Assembly (NCBI GenBank): GCA_002104895.1
Contig: MCFG01000330.1
Span: 22,501 to 80,167, forward strand
From: Anaeromyces robustus
Taxonomy: Eukaryota > Neocallimastigomycota > Neocallimastigomycetes > Neocallimastigales > Neocallimastigaceae
Length of the DNA: 57,667 nt
Direction of reading: 5' to 3'
This document shows, one piece after another, positions 39,987 to 54,500 of the stretch; positions within the stretch are counted from its first letter, which is position 1, and every line of letters begins with the position of its first letter. Below the pieces are notes generated by a model. The model had not been told where the DNA came from, did no database searches, and was given only the letters and a program-made list of their open reading frames with translations. A program made the translations under genes and the position numbers.

Positions 39987-42028
39987 ATGGAAATGGATAA
40001 TGATAATAAAAATATTTTCTTAAGTATAGATGATTTTATAAATTATATTAAATATATTATAAACAATTCTAAAGATTATAAAGATATAGAAAATAAATTA
40101 TTACAATATGATAATGAAAATGTGGATTTCAATGTAAATTTCAATTTGATATTTCTTATTGAAAAATAATTATTTTTTTTTTTTTTACTTCTTATATAAT
40201 TTATTGAATAAATTTAACTTATACACATATATATTAATTATTGATTTTGTTTTTTGCCAATTTAAATATTTTATATATGAATATATGTAGAATTTTTCAT
40301 TTATAATATTAATAAAAAATAAAATAAAAATATTATTGAAGGAGATAGCAAATATTGGTATATTATGTAAATTTTAATTTTAATTCATAATTTTGTTTTC
40401 TAATAAACTTTTTTTCTTTTTAAGATAATGGTAACATAGTATATAATGTAAAGACTAAAGACGAGATAAAAAAATTGGATAGTTATAATACAGAAGTTAA
40501 AAATATAATAAATGAAATAGAAACTTTTATTTTTCAATCAATTAAAAAACGAAAAAATCAATTAAAAAAGTATGAAAATAATGTCCCTGGTATATATATA
40601 TTCTTTTTTATTATTACATATATATTTAGTTAAAATTTTTGAAATTTTTAAAATTTGATAAATGATTTGAAATGTGTTTTATGTACGTAATATTAATATA
40701 TTATATTATTATATATAACTACTATCTTTATTATTACTATTATTAATTCTTGAATTCATTGATTTATAGACTCAATAAACCATATTATTGAAAATATTAC
40801 TGACAATAATATTAATATTGAAGAGGAAATAAAAATTTTAAAAGTAATATATTGGAAATTTATAAAATATTGGAAATTATAATACACTTTATAACATAAA
40901 AATTTTATAATTAAAATATTATATATTAATATATAATTTAGCGATTAAATACTTTGTCCATTAATGAATTGTTGTCTGAAAAATTATGGCCTAAAATTAA
41001 AATTATCCTACAAAAATCTTTTAACAGTAATAGTATAAAGTATATCGTTAAAAATATATACTTGAAAAAACAAAGAATTACAGTATAATATTTTCATTAT
41101 ATTATTTTATATTATTTACATTTTATTATATTATATATATAAATAGTGAAATCAAAGAATGTTTAAAATTATATGAAAAACTAATAAATATGAATAATAT
41201 TCAAATATTAAAAGACTTGTTTATAAATTTTTGTCAATTATTAGTTAATAATTTTGAAAGAGATATTAACAATAATTATGAAAATAATCAATTCATTACA
41301 ACTAATATCAATGACGAAAGTTTTAATATAAATGAACAAAAAAATATAATACTTATGAAAAAGGTACCTTTCATTAATTGTGTTTTATTCACTCTTATAT
41401 AATATTTATATATTATGAATATATTTATTAGTTTTTTGTCTTTATATGATATTATTATTAATTTAATAATATAAAAATTCATATATATATATAAGATAAA
41501 ATTTTTTTTAAAATTTCAAAATGCTATATATATAAATTATTATAATCTTTCCAAAGACAATATTAAAGATGTTATTAATAGTATAATGAAATTATTATTA
41601 ATAAAATATGATTATAGTAAAAATATTTGTTTAACTCCCCTACATTTAATGAGTTTGTTAGATCCAAAAGCTGAATGGATGAAATCATGGATAAATAAAA
41701 AACTAATATTAAGATATATTATTGATTATTTAAAAAAAGATAACAATATTAATATCATATTATTAAATGTATTATACTATTATAATAAATTTTTCGATGA
41801 TAATAAGGACCTTAAAAAAATAAAGACTAAAATATTATTTATAAAACAAAATGTCATAAGTCGAGATTATATAAATTATATATATTTTATTCAGAATATT
41901 TCTTTTGTAATAAAAATATCATCAACAACTTTAGGAAAAGAGCTTTTCCCAATAAATTGTATTACAATAATTAATAATACTGCTATAAATATCAAAAAAT
42001 ATTGCACATTACATAAAGGTAATGATTA

Positions 42029-42082
<54 letters not shown>

Positions 42083-45000
42083 GTAAATATATTATTATTG
42101 TTATTGTAATTATAATAATTATATATATATATATATTAATCTTTATATATATTATAAATATGTATATAATATATAGATGCTTATGTTATAGATTATAATA
42201 AGTTATTAGAAATATTTCTATCACTATTATATAAAAATAATGACTTAGATGATATTGAAATTATAAATAATAAAAAAATTAAGCATTTCTATTTATATGA
42301 CTATATTAATGAAATATTTAATAATAATCCCCAGAATGTTTATATAAAAAATGAAATAATTAATAATGTAAATAGAATTAATAATAAGTATAATTTTTAT
42401 AATTATAACAAATGCTTTAATATAATATTTTCACTATATGAATTTAAATTTATTATAACTCAATATTAAAATCATGTATAATATATATATTATAATATAG
42501 AATTCATGTAAAGAAATCATATTAAAGCCTTTAAATTATTCTCAAGAATTAGATGAAGATAATAAATTGAAATATCAAAAATATTATGAATTTAGTGGGA
42601 ATATTTTAAATAAAATTATTAATGATATGTCTTTAATTGATTTTTATAATTCTTTTTCTATTATTAGTCAAAATGATGTAAAAAATACACGATTATTATC
42701 ATTATTTAATTCCATCATGAATAATAAAGAATTAATAAATGGTCAAGAGAATTCATTAAATTATCAAAATTCAATAGATTGCATTAATATAATAGTGAAA
42801 TTTTTTATATCTATTATTAAAAGTAACCAAAAAAATAACGAATATAAAAATACAATATTACTTTGTTTGAATATTTTTAAAAAATTATCATCAACATCCT
42901 ATGGTTACATAATTCTTCAAAAATACAATTTTCTAGATAATATATTAAAATTATATAAAGAAAAAGAAGAGTTAAATGAAAAAAAAAATTATCTAAATCT
43001 TATTTTTTCTTTTACTAAAACTTCAAAAGGTTTATATGATTTAATTATAAAGAATAATAATATTAAAAATGATATTATCAACTACATAAATAATATTAAT
43101 TTTGAAATAGATGATTTTATGGATAATTTTAATGAGATTATATATTCCGGGTTAATGAAAAATATTTATAATATGAAGTTAATTAAATCCATAGTTAATA
43201 TAATTAATAAAAAAATAAATTATAGAACTGATATCCTTTTTTAAATACATAAATAGATAAATAAATATATATATATATTATTATTATTATTTTTATAATA
43301 TTAATATTTTCTTTTGATAACTTTTATAATAATTTAAACCAATTATTAAATTATAAAAAAGTTTTTGAATTAACTTATTTAATATTAATTTAAAATATAA
43401 TACATGAAGATATAACAGATATGAGTTTAAATCTTTTAAATGATTCATTTATATATAAAATATTATCCTACCAAAATATAAAAACCATATTATCTATTGA
43501 AAAAATTAACGATGATAAACATAAATATTTATCAAAATTTATTGAATATACATTAAGAAATTTATTTATAAATAATGAAATAAATATTAAGGTAATAAAT
43601 AAACTTTTATGCATATATTATATAGCACTGATTAATTTTGATACAAATATTAAATTTTATTACTTAAAATTTTAATATTATAAATAATTAATAATATATT
43701 ACTGTAAAGGTTATTACATTTTTAAAAATACTGTTAAATTCATTAGATTCAAATATTATTATAGAGACTAAATTTCATATTTCAAATCTGATATCTAATA
43801 TATTAATTCAATTTAATTGTAATTTTTCATATAAATTTTTATTAAATAATATAATATAATTATATCCTTTTAATAATTATTTAAATTATTTATTTATACA
43901 ATTTTAAAATGAAAAAAAAAAAAAAAAAAAAAAATGATTTTACACTGTATATTTATAATAGTTACAAAACATATAAATATGGAAAATTTACTATTACAAG
44001 ATATTTATAATTCAATCACAACAATTGGAAATAAATGTCAAATTAACAATTCCTTTAATATATTAGAAGATCATTATGATAATATGTACGTAAATATATA
44101 TTCAATATATCGTTTTTTTTTTAAAAAAAAAAACCTTTTTTAAAATTAATATAATCTATTAAAAAAATCTATAGATTGAATCAAAATAAAGATAATATAA
44201 ATAATTTTTTGAACAATAATCAGTATAATAATCCAATAGAATGGCTAACTAAATGTCAAGTAAATTAATATTTATTAATATTTTATATTTAAATAATCAT
44301 TTAAAAATTTTAGAATTAATTTAATTTTTGGTATTCTTATTTTTTCCTTAAAAAAATATTTCAATGTAGAAAGAATACCTAAAATATTTAGAACAGTATC
44401 ATCATCCATTATCAAATGGTAAAGTTAATAATATTTTATTTTATTCATCAAATCTACTTTTAAAAATTGTCAATAATATTATAAAATTGGATATAAATAC
44501 AAAAGTTCCAGGATGGGATAAAGTTCAATTGTTAAAATGCAAAAATATTTCAGGACAACTATTAAATAATGTATGATAATAATAATTACATATATATTAA
44601 ATTTTACATATATATAAATTAATAATAACTATTTAATATATAATATATAATACACATATATAAAATCTTAAAATTTTATTATAAATTATATATTATTTTT
44701 TTTAGGAACAAATTAAGCAAAATGGAATCAAAAAAATGATAGAGTATTATAAAAAGCAATATAAAATTAAAGATCCTGATATAATAAAAGAAAAAAAGAA
44801 AAATTTAAATATTTTATTAAATGCAATTGAACAAATTCATAAATCAAAATATAATATTTGTCAAAAATATCAAGAATCATCATTGTCTTATGATTGGTTT
44901 ACTTCTATTATATTTTGTATTATACCTGGAATGAAAGAAGCCATGGAATTTATTCAAAAATTTAGTGAAATTGAATTCTCAATTTTTATATGGTCAAATG

Positions 45001-45692
45001 TATATAATTTATCATTAATCAAAAATGAAAATTATTATCCTGTAATATATTATACATTATTTAGTTATGCAGAATTAATATTTGATAAGGAATTGCTATC
45101 TCTTTCAACCATATTTAAATTAAATTATATTAATATAACAGATGTAATATATATAATTATTTATTATATTTATTATATTATTAAAAATTTATTACTAATT
45201 AATATAATAAAAATATTATCATTATCATTTATTTATTTATTTTATTTATTTATTTATTTATTTATTTATTTTATTTTATTTATTTATTTATTTATTTATT
45301 TATTTGTTTGTTTATTTAAATAATACATCATTTTATTCTATATATTAATCTAGTTTATACAAAAATGGTTTAGAGAATTATTTTTAAACTCTATGAATAT
45401 AATCCAAATTACTGAATTCATAATATTTATTATACTTTTTGGAATTGATTATTATATTTATTATATAATAGCATTATTAAAACACTTAAAACCAACTATT
45501 TTATTACTTAATCAAAATAAAACATTAAAACCATTTTTATATTTAGATGACATTTATTTAATACCTAAGGATCATCCATCATATAAAACCTTTAATATAA
45601 ATGATTATTATAAATATATGAATGAATTAGAGATAAAATATAGAGAATATATTATTAACGATTTAAATGAAACCTTACATAAAATAAAATAG
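39987..45692 (+). CDS. TBC1D32: TBC1D32 / broad-minded homologue
   Basis: Broad-minded is a ciliary scaffold that works with the CCRK kinase to control ciliary structure and signalling. Sixteen exons give 1197 residues (animal protein about 1257): 39987-40133, 40291-40357, 40425-40589, 40770-40843, 40942-41039, 41147-41363, 41496-42018, 42177-42367, 42501-43150, 43426-43591, 43710-43818, 43962-44085, 44175-44259, 44370-44570, 44706-45143, 45354-45692. The exon 9/10 junction is uncertain: a donor at 43178 also keeps frame. The helical, armadillo-like body includes LFSFTKTSKGLYDLI-type and SSTSYGYIILQKYNFLDN motifs. The C-terminal degenerate TBC region has YDWFTSIIFCIIPGMKEAM, FSIFIWSNVYNLSL, YAELIFDKELLSLSTIFKLN, FIQKWFRELFLN and YYKYMNELEIKYREYIINDL, in the order seen in animals. 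The RabGAP Arg and Gln fingers are not visible, as in animal TBC1D32. Early exons are the least certain. Confidence 0.82.
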
Positions 45693-46521
<829 letters not shown>

Positions 46522-47484
46522 TTATTCAGCCTTTTCTTCAGCTGGTTTTTCTTCAGCTGATTTTTCAACTGGCTCTTCTTCATCTGGCTTAAGACAATAT
46601 TTTGGTGGCCAGAATACATCTTTAGTATATTGTTCTTCCTTCCATGGTCCTGGATCAGCTCTTGAACATCCACCATTACATTCTGGACATTCACATTTAC
46701 CACCTAAGAATTTTGGGAAATTTTCTGGGTCAATAACCTTGAAAATTTCACTTTCATATTTACCACCTAAAATCTTAATCTTTTTAACAGTAACTGGATC
46801 AAGAAGTGGAGTAATTAATTTCCAAGTAGAAGTAAAAAGCATTGGAGCATTAATAATAAACATTTGACCAAGCATTTCTGGATAATAATCTTGAGCAATT
46901 GCACTACTAGCTTTAATAAAACTGAAAGCTTTTGCGAATTGCATAAGACCGACCTTCTTTAAATCCATAATTGTACAACTAGTTTCAATGTGATAACCAG
47001 CTCTATTAGAACAAGCTGGGAAACGAGTATGAATAAGTTTTTCATATTCATAAACGTGATGATTAATCATCTTTTCTTCAGTTGTAACATTGAAAAGTTT
47101 TTTTAAATCTAATGGACCAAGTTGTTCAATATAAATTGGTCTACCATATTTATCGACTTTATGATAGAAACGTGGATAGAGTTTGTGAACTTCTTCTTCT
47201 TCTGGAAATTCGAAATTTTTACATAATTCTTTAATTTTAATTTCTTTTCTCCATTTTTCACAATTGGAGAACATTTCATAAGTTTTAGTAAGGTCAAAGT
47301 TTCTTGCACGGAGGAAACGTAATAATAAATAGTCATTATGTTCATCTTCTCTAAATTCATTTTTTTCTTTTAACATTGTTTTAAAATCATTAAAAAGTTT
47401 TTCTTGTTCTTCAGTTAAATTACCGAGTGTGCCTGGCTTTGGTTCAGGGGTAAGAACTTCAGTTTTGTTTGTTTCTTCAGCCAT
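46522..47484 (-). CDS. SEC14: Sec14-type phosphatidylinositol/phosphatidylcholine transfer protein
   Basis: Exchanges PI and PC and primes PI4P synthesis at the trans-Golgi. A single uninterrupted exon of 320 residues, close to yeast Sec14 (304). The CRAL-TRIO-N part holds LLLRFLRARNFDLTKTYEM (about 48-66). The lipid-binding part holds YPRFYHKVDKYGRPIYIEQL, CTIMDLKKVGLM, AQDYYPEMLGQMFIINAPML and ILGGKYESEIFKVIDPENFP. The usual fungal end GG-C-C-GGCS-DPGPW is present but expanded to KCECPECNGGCSRADPGPW, followed by an acidic Glu/Lys/Ala tail. It lacks introns and uses less A/T-biased codons than its neighbours, as highly expressed genes do. Start: MAEETNK, the first ATG, with A/T-only sequence upstream. 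Confidence 0.95.
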   Translation of the reverse strand: MAEETNKTEVLTPEPKPGTLGNLTEEQEKLFNDFKTMLKEKNEFREDEHNDYLLLRFLRARNFDLTKTYEMFSNCEKWRKEIKIKELCKNFEFPEEEEVHKLYPRFYHKVDKYGRPIYIEQLGPLDLKKLFNVTTEEKMINHHVYEYEKLIHTRFPACSNRAGYHIETSCTIMDLKKVGLMQFAKAFSFIKASSAIAQDYYPEMLGQMFIINAPMLFTSTWKLITPLLDPVTVKKIKILGGKYESEIFKVIDPENFPKFLGGKCECPECNGGCSRADPGPWKEEQYTKDVFWPPKYCLKPDEEEPVEKSAEEKPAEEKAE

Positions 47485-49181
47485 TATTAATACTTTTTTA
47501 TTAATTAATTTATTTTTGAATTATATGTATGTATATATATAATATAAATCAATAATAATAAAAATAAATAAAATAAATTATTAATAATATTATAATGACA
47601 AAATATTATATTTTATCTCTTTTTTTTTTTTTTTTAATATTATATATTCTTTTTATTTATTTATATATTTATTTATTATTTTTTAATATAAACAAAAATT
47701 TATTGAATAATTGTTTTATTTATGATTCATAAAAAAAAAAATCTTGAAATCTAAGTTTTATTTGATTCTTTTAATATATATATATCTTTTATTAATTCAT
47801 TATTATTAATATTATTTTTTTTTTGTTATAAAAAGATAAGATATTTAAAAAGCAAAATTGTTTATTTTATATTCTTTATCAAATATTTATTTAATTACTT
47901 AAAAATTCCAAACTGTTCAAATATTTTTTTTTATATGTTTTATTTATAAATTAAGTCGATTATGGATTTTTTTTTTTTTTGTGTGTGTGTTTATAAAAAG
48001 TTTATTAATTCCATTTTGTATATAAATTATATATTTTAATACTTTTTATATTATATAATTACTTTTTTTTTGATATATATATACTTTTCTTCAGAGGATT
48101 ATATTTTTCTTTAATATTTTAAATAATAAATCGTCACACAAGTTTAATAATTAATTAGAATTAATGGTATAATAAAATAAAATAAAAAAAAAATAAAATA
48201 TTAAAAAAAAAAAAAAATTCATACAAGAAAAAAAAAGAAAAAATTTTATAATTTAAAAATAAAAAAAATCTACCTATTAAAATACAATCTATATATATAT
48301 AAATTGGTAGAATATCTAATTATCAAATTATTTAATCATTTAATTATTTAATTACAAATGTAATTATATAATATATATATATAATTTTTAATTATCAAAA
48401 AATAATAAAAATAATAATAATATTAATAATAATTTAATTATTTAATACTTTTTTAACTATTATTATAAATTATATTTAATTCAAAGTAATTTATAATAAT
48501 TATTAATAGAAATAATAATATAATAATTCATATTTTTATTATTATTATTATTATTATTAGGTTTTATAAATCAGTAAAAAAAAAATTTAAAATTGTCATT
48601 ATTATATATTTACTATATTAATACCATTTATAAAAGAGTAATCTTCTTATCTAAGTTGTAAATAAGTATTTATTTACAAAATTTTTTAAAGATATATGTT
48701 ATAGAAAATCTCTTTTATGTTTTTTTTGTGTATAAATCATCCATTATTCTCTTTCTTTTTTGTTTTCGGTACTTATTATTGTTAAATTTATAATATGTTT
48801 TTTTAAAACAATAAATCATTTAAATATATTACATTATATTTTGTAATATAATGTAATATAATATATAATATATTAGTATATCAAAGATTTTAATGTTTAT
48901 CCATTTTAAATATTTAGGAATAATAATTAATTATATATTAATATATAATTTTAATGAAAGAATAATATTAATAATACTTAAAATATTGAGAATAATAATT
49001 AAATCAATTGTTAAAATTAAATATATTCGTAATATATTATTAATATATTTATATATATAAATTTTAATTATACTATATAAAAAAATAGGTGTTTTTTTTG
49101 TCTCATAAATGTATTAGAAAATTGATTTTTTGACTAATAAAGACAAATCATATGCTAAATGATTATATAAACTTTATTCAA

Positions 49182-49268
<87 letters not shown>

Positions 49269-49696
49269 AAAATTATTGACAATTAGTATAAATTAAGAAT
49301 AATCAACTTAATTATAATATAAATCACTAGTAATATATTAATAATGATGATCTTTTTTTAATATTAAGTAAGAATGCTTTTATTAAACAAATCAACAAAT
49401 CTTTTAATTTTATATTAACTTAGTTATTAAAACTATTTTGTTTCTCCGTTTTATATATATATTATATATTATATATAATATTTTATTATTATTATATTTT
49501 ATTATTATTATTATTATTATTATTTATTATTATTATTATTATTTATTATTATTATTATTATTTATTATTATTATTATTATTATTGAATTATTATTATTAT
49601 TATTGAATTATTATTATTATTATAGAATTATTATTATTATAATAAAAAATTATAATTCTTTTTAGTTATGAAAATAAATATTAGAATATTTCCAAA
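47485..49696. other. 2.2 kb intergenic region upstream of SEC14
   Basis: It contains the SEC14 promoter and, at the far end, the 3' UTR of the CC2D2A-type gene. A/T tracts dominate. Also present are a short GT run (about 47979-47991), a short inverted repeat ACATTATATT/AATATAATGT at about 48830-48855, a pure (AAAT)n array at 49179-49269 (about 22 units) and interrupted ATT arrays at about 49480-49640. No ORF with coding character. Confidence 0.65.
49179..49269. repeat. (AAAT)n tetranucleotide array, about 22 units
   Basis: A pure tetranucleotide repeat in intergenic DNA, without interruptions. Confidence 0.95.
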
Positions 49697-50438
49697 TTAT
49701 AGCATTTCATAAATATTAATATCATAAATGTATCCGATAATAATCCATACACATTTAATTCCATCTGCATAATGGAATGTTTTAGAGCTAATGACAAGCA
49801 ATGAATTTGGTATTGAATTATTGATATGACCTATAGAAACTAAAATAATAATAAATTGTTAAAAAATAATAATAAAATTTGTATTAATATATAATTTTAA
49901 ATTATAATAAAAAAAACCTTTTATATTAATATTAATAATATAAATTATATTGTATATTTCAATGACATATATATTAATAGAATTTAACATTAAAGTTTAA
50001 GAAAAAATTACAAGTAAATAAAAATAAAATATATAAAATATATATATAAAAAAAAAAAAAAAAAAAAAGAAAGTATTCTAATTAAAAATTAAAAAACTTT
50101 TATTACTTAATTCTTCCAAAACCAGATTAGGATTATTATCTTTAAAACAATATAAACCACCCTGGAAATAATGTCTTATTGGTAAATAAGAATTAATATT
50201 ACTAAAAATATTATTAGCAAATTCTCTTATTGATTCTTTATCATTATTTTGTATAACTTTTTCAATATTTTCTAATTTTTCTTGGAAATGTTTACATAAC
50301 GGTCTAAAGAATTCTGTATCCATAATAAATAAGAAATGTCTTCTATAAAGTATAATTAATTTCATTAATGATGATAAGAATGTACTATCATTATTAATAA
50401 TTTTTTTGTTTTATATTTTTTAAATATATAATAATGAT

Positions 50439-50505
<67 letters not shown>

Positions 50506-50506
50506 C

Positions 50507-50547
<41 letters not shown>

Positions 50548-51565
50548 TAAATTAAAACTATATAATATTGAATTTTTTCTTACTATTCTTCTTCAATATT
50601 AGATTTGGATGAAAAAGTTCTACTTGATAATATTCTATTTTCATCTTTTTTTTAAAAAAAAAAATTTAACAAAATGTATTAAAGTAATATTTTAGTTAAT
50701 ACATTAATATATAATATAATATAATATAATTATCTAAAATAATTTTATTTATTATATATATATTTATGCATATATTTACATGAACATTTTATTTCACCAA
50801 ATGTATTTTCTGTTGATAAAAATGGCATCCATTTAGTGTTATCTTCTATATTCCATGAAAATACAGACCTAAATTATTTTTCGAATTTCATATATTGTAT
50901 AAATTTTTCAAATATGTTATTTAATAAATAAACATATATTATTTTAATCATTAATATAATTAATATTATTTATAAACCTTGAAAAGTTTTCTGAACGTTG
51001 TATATTAAAATATATATTTTTATGGTTAAATAAAGCTTCAATATTTTCACATTGGAATCTATTTTCTTGACCATCTACAAAACTTTGTCCTTTAAGTTTA
51101 TAATAATAAATAATATAATAATATATATACATATAATTATATATATATAATTGATATAAAATATTAGTATTTCTAGATACAATTCAAAAATTTAAATTAT
51201 ATATATTTTATATTTATATATATATTAAATAAAAAAATTACCTGTCATAACATTCCAATGAGTAATTTTAATTTTACATTTATATTTATATTCTTCTAAA
51301 AGATTATTATAATTTGAAAATTTTGTAACATTAAATGTTTTATGATTTTTTATGAAAAGTTTTAGTTTACTTTCAGCGAGAGGATTTTTATCAACATTTT
51401 CCATAACTATAACCCACATATAAGGTCTAAATTTTACTATATTTATTGATTGTTGATCATTATTATTTTTATTGTATATAATGATGAAAAAAAAATAATA
51501 TAAAATATAAATACATATAATAAAATTTATTAAATTTAATTATGCTTTTAAAAAAAAATTATACA

Positions 51566-51596
<31 letters not shown>

Positions 51597-54500
51597 TATT
51601 TTTATATTACATTTTCCAACGGCAACATAGGCATTACAACCAATACCTAAAAATAAATCACATAATATCATACAATGTTCAAGGAGAGATCCACGTTTTT
51701 TAAATAAAACTGTATTTGGAGAATTAAACTGTCTATAAAAAGAATCCGTATTATATGGAGTTATTGAAGTAGAATAAAATTGTATTGAAGAAGATTCAGT
51801 TGGTATATAATAATAAAGTTTTGATATATTTAATGCTGAAAAAGAAGATAAAATTTTTCTACTTTCATCTGAAATTGGTAACATATCTGTTGAGCTTGGA
51901 ATAAGAGATACAAATCTAGCAATTTGTTCTTTAGTTTTATATTTATAAGAGATAGGTGTAAGAAGACATGGTAGCAATACAAAATTATTATTTTCATTAA
52001 GAGCTATAACTGGAAACATTCTATTTTTAAATACAGTATAAAGAGTAGAACATATGGATTGATAGTAACCAAAAACTGTATCTGTTAGGCTTATTTCTGA
52101 ATCATCTACCTTTTATATTTAATATTTTAAAAAAGATAATAATTTATATATATGAATATATAATATTTTAAAAATTAATGATAATAATAAAATAAAATAA
52201 AATAAAATAAAATAAAATAAAATAAAATAAAATAAAATAAAATAAAATAAAATAAAATAAAATAAAATAAAATAAAATAAAATAAAATAAAATAAAATAA
52301 AATAAAATAAAATAAAATAAAATAAAATAAAATAAAATAATATAATATATATATATATATAATTAAAAAATAAAGTAGAATAAAAAAAATAACCTTTAAT
52401 TCTTCATTTAAATTTTCTTCTTTTTTAACACTTCCTTGTTTTCTATCAAATACTTCATTTTCCAAATCATGTTTAAGTTTAGGTAAGTATTTATTAATCC
52501 ATACTATATATTATTTTATATATATTAATAAATATATATTATAATTGTATAAAATTAAAAATAATAAGAAAATAAAAAAAAAAAAAGAAAGAAAATTAAA
52601 TATGATTTATACACATATAGATATTGATAAATTTTAGAATAATATGTATTTTTAGTTTTTTTTTTTTTTTTTTTTTACTAAGAAGAAAAAAAATAAATAA
52701 ATTAATACCTTCTTCAGGATAGGTATATTTATCTCTTACTTTTGCCCATGACCATTTTTCAGCTGTTAAATCTTCTATTAAAATTTCTAAATAAACAGGT
52801 TTAGATGTTTCAAATAAATCCATAGAATTATTCATTAATAAATCAATCATTACTGTTTTTTTAGTATTGTATAAAACTTGTGAAAGTGGAATAGATCCTG
52901 AAGCTAGTAATTCTGTATGTCTTTTGTTTTATGAATATATAAATATATAAATAATATTTTTTTAAATAATAATTACATCATTAATTTTTTTTTTATACAA
53001 AAATTTTGAATAAAATTATATTTTATTATTATTTATAATAATAATTAATATAAATACTAAACTAACAAAACTAATACTAATAATATTAGTAACAATAATA
53101 GACAATAATAGAAATCAATAATTAAATAGTTAATTAATAATAATAATTAGTATGCATATGACTTACGATACAATGCCATGAGAATTATAATCAAAAAGTT
53201 CAAAATAAAATGATTGGGATTCTACCCATGTTTGAATATCTTGAATTTCACCTGGAGGTACTATTATAGAAAATATTAAGTCTTGATTCCATAATGGTTT
53301 TGTCTTTTTTTATATATTCATTTATTTAAATAAATAAATATTATTATATAATTTTTTTTGTTTACATATAAATAATTAAAAAATAATTAAAATAATAAAA
53401 TACTTACAGAACCAATTAAAACAGTAGTTTCTTTTGATTCACCGGCTAAAGTAACTCTTACAAATGGATCTAAACTATTATATTCAATTCCTAAATTCTC
53501 TCTATATTTAATTCTAATTATCATAAATTAGAATACATTAAATCAATAAGTAGAAATATATATATATAAAATAAGTATTAAAAAATATATAATTATTTGA
53601 TATGCATCATAATTAATATAAATACAACAAAAAAAAAATAGAAAGTAAACCTTTTATGGAATTACCTGAAAAATTGATCAATATTAATAGCACTATATAT
53701 TCTAACTTGAATAGTTCTTTTTAAAATATTTGAATCATTTACCATTAAATCTTCATCATTTTCTACATCATCTACTAAAATATCATCATGATTATAAAGG
53801 CATAATTTATTTAAATAATCATCAACTTTAGGAAATCGTTCAAAAAATAAATTTATTTCTTCCTTATAATAAAATATTTATTGTTTTATTTATTTATTTT
53901 TTATTTTTATAATAATTATTTATTTTTGGATATTAATAATTAATATTAAATTTATTTAAATATTTTGTAAATGTTAATAACTATTAATATTATAGAAAAT
54001 AAAAAAAAAAATTAAAAAATTACTTGTAAATTATTTTCATTTTCTGTTTCAATTTCAGTTTCTGTTTCATATTCATTTTCATTTTCTGTTTCATTTTCAG
54101 TTATCTTTATATTATTATATACATTTTCTTCTTTTTTTATTTCTTTTTCATCATCTTTTTCATCATCTTTTTTATTTTCTTTTTCATCTTCTTTTTCATC
54201 TTCTTTTTCATTTTTATTTTCATTTTCATTTTCATTACTACACTCATTTTCATTTTCATTTTTATTTTCATTTTTATTTTCATTACTACTCTCATTTTCA
54301 TTTTCATTTTGATTTTCATTTTCATTTTTATTTTCATTACTACTCTCATTTTCATTTTTATTTTTATTTTCATTTTCATTTTTATTTTCATTACTACTCT
54401 CATTTTTATTTTTATTTTCATTGTCATCATTATCATCATTTTCATTTTCATTTTCAACTTCTTCTGCTTTTTTTTCTAAATATTTTCTTTTTTTAACCTA

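Noticed and set aside
52175-52465. Hydrophobic YFILF repeat protein
   Set aside because: Read-through of the exon at 52503-52394 into an intronic AAATA array after a splice donor.
54137-54457. Met/Lys repeat ORF
   Set aside because: Alternative frame of the Glu/Asn/Lys coding repeat of the CC2D2A-type gene, whose own frame joins both neighbouring exons in phase.
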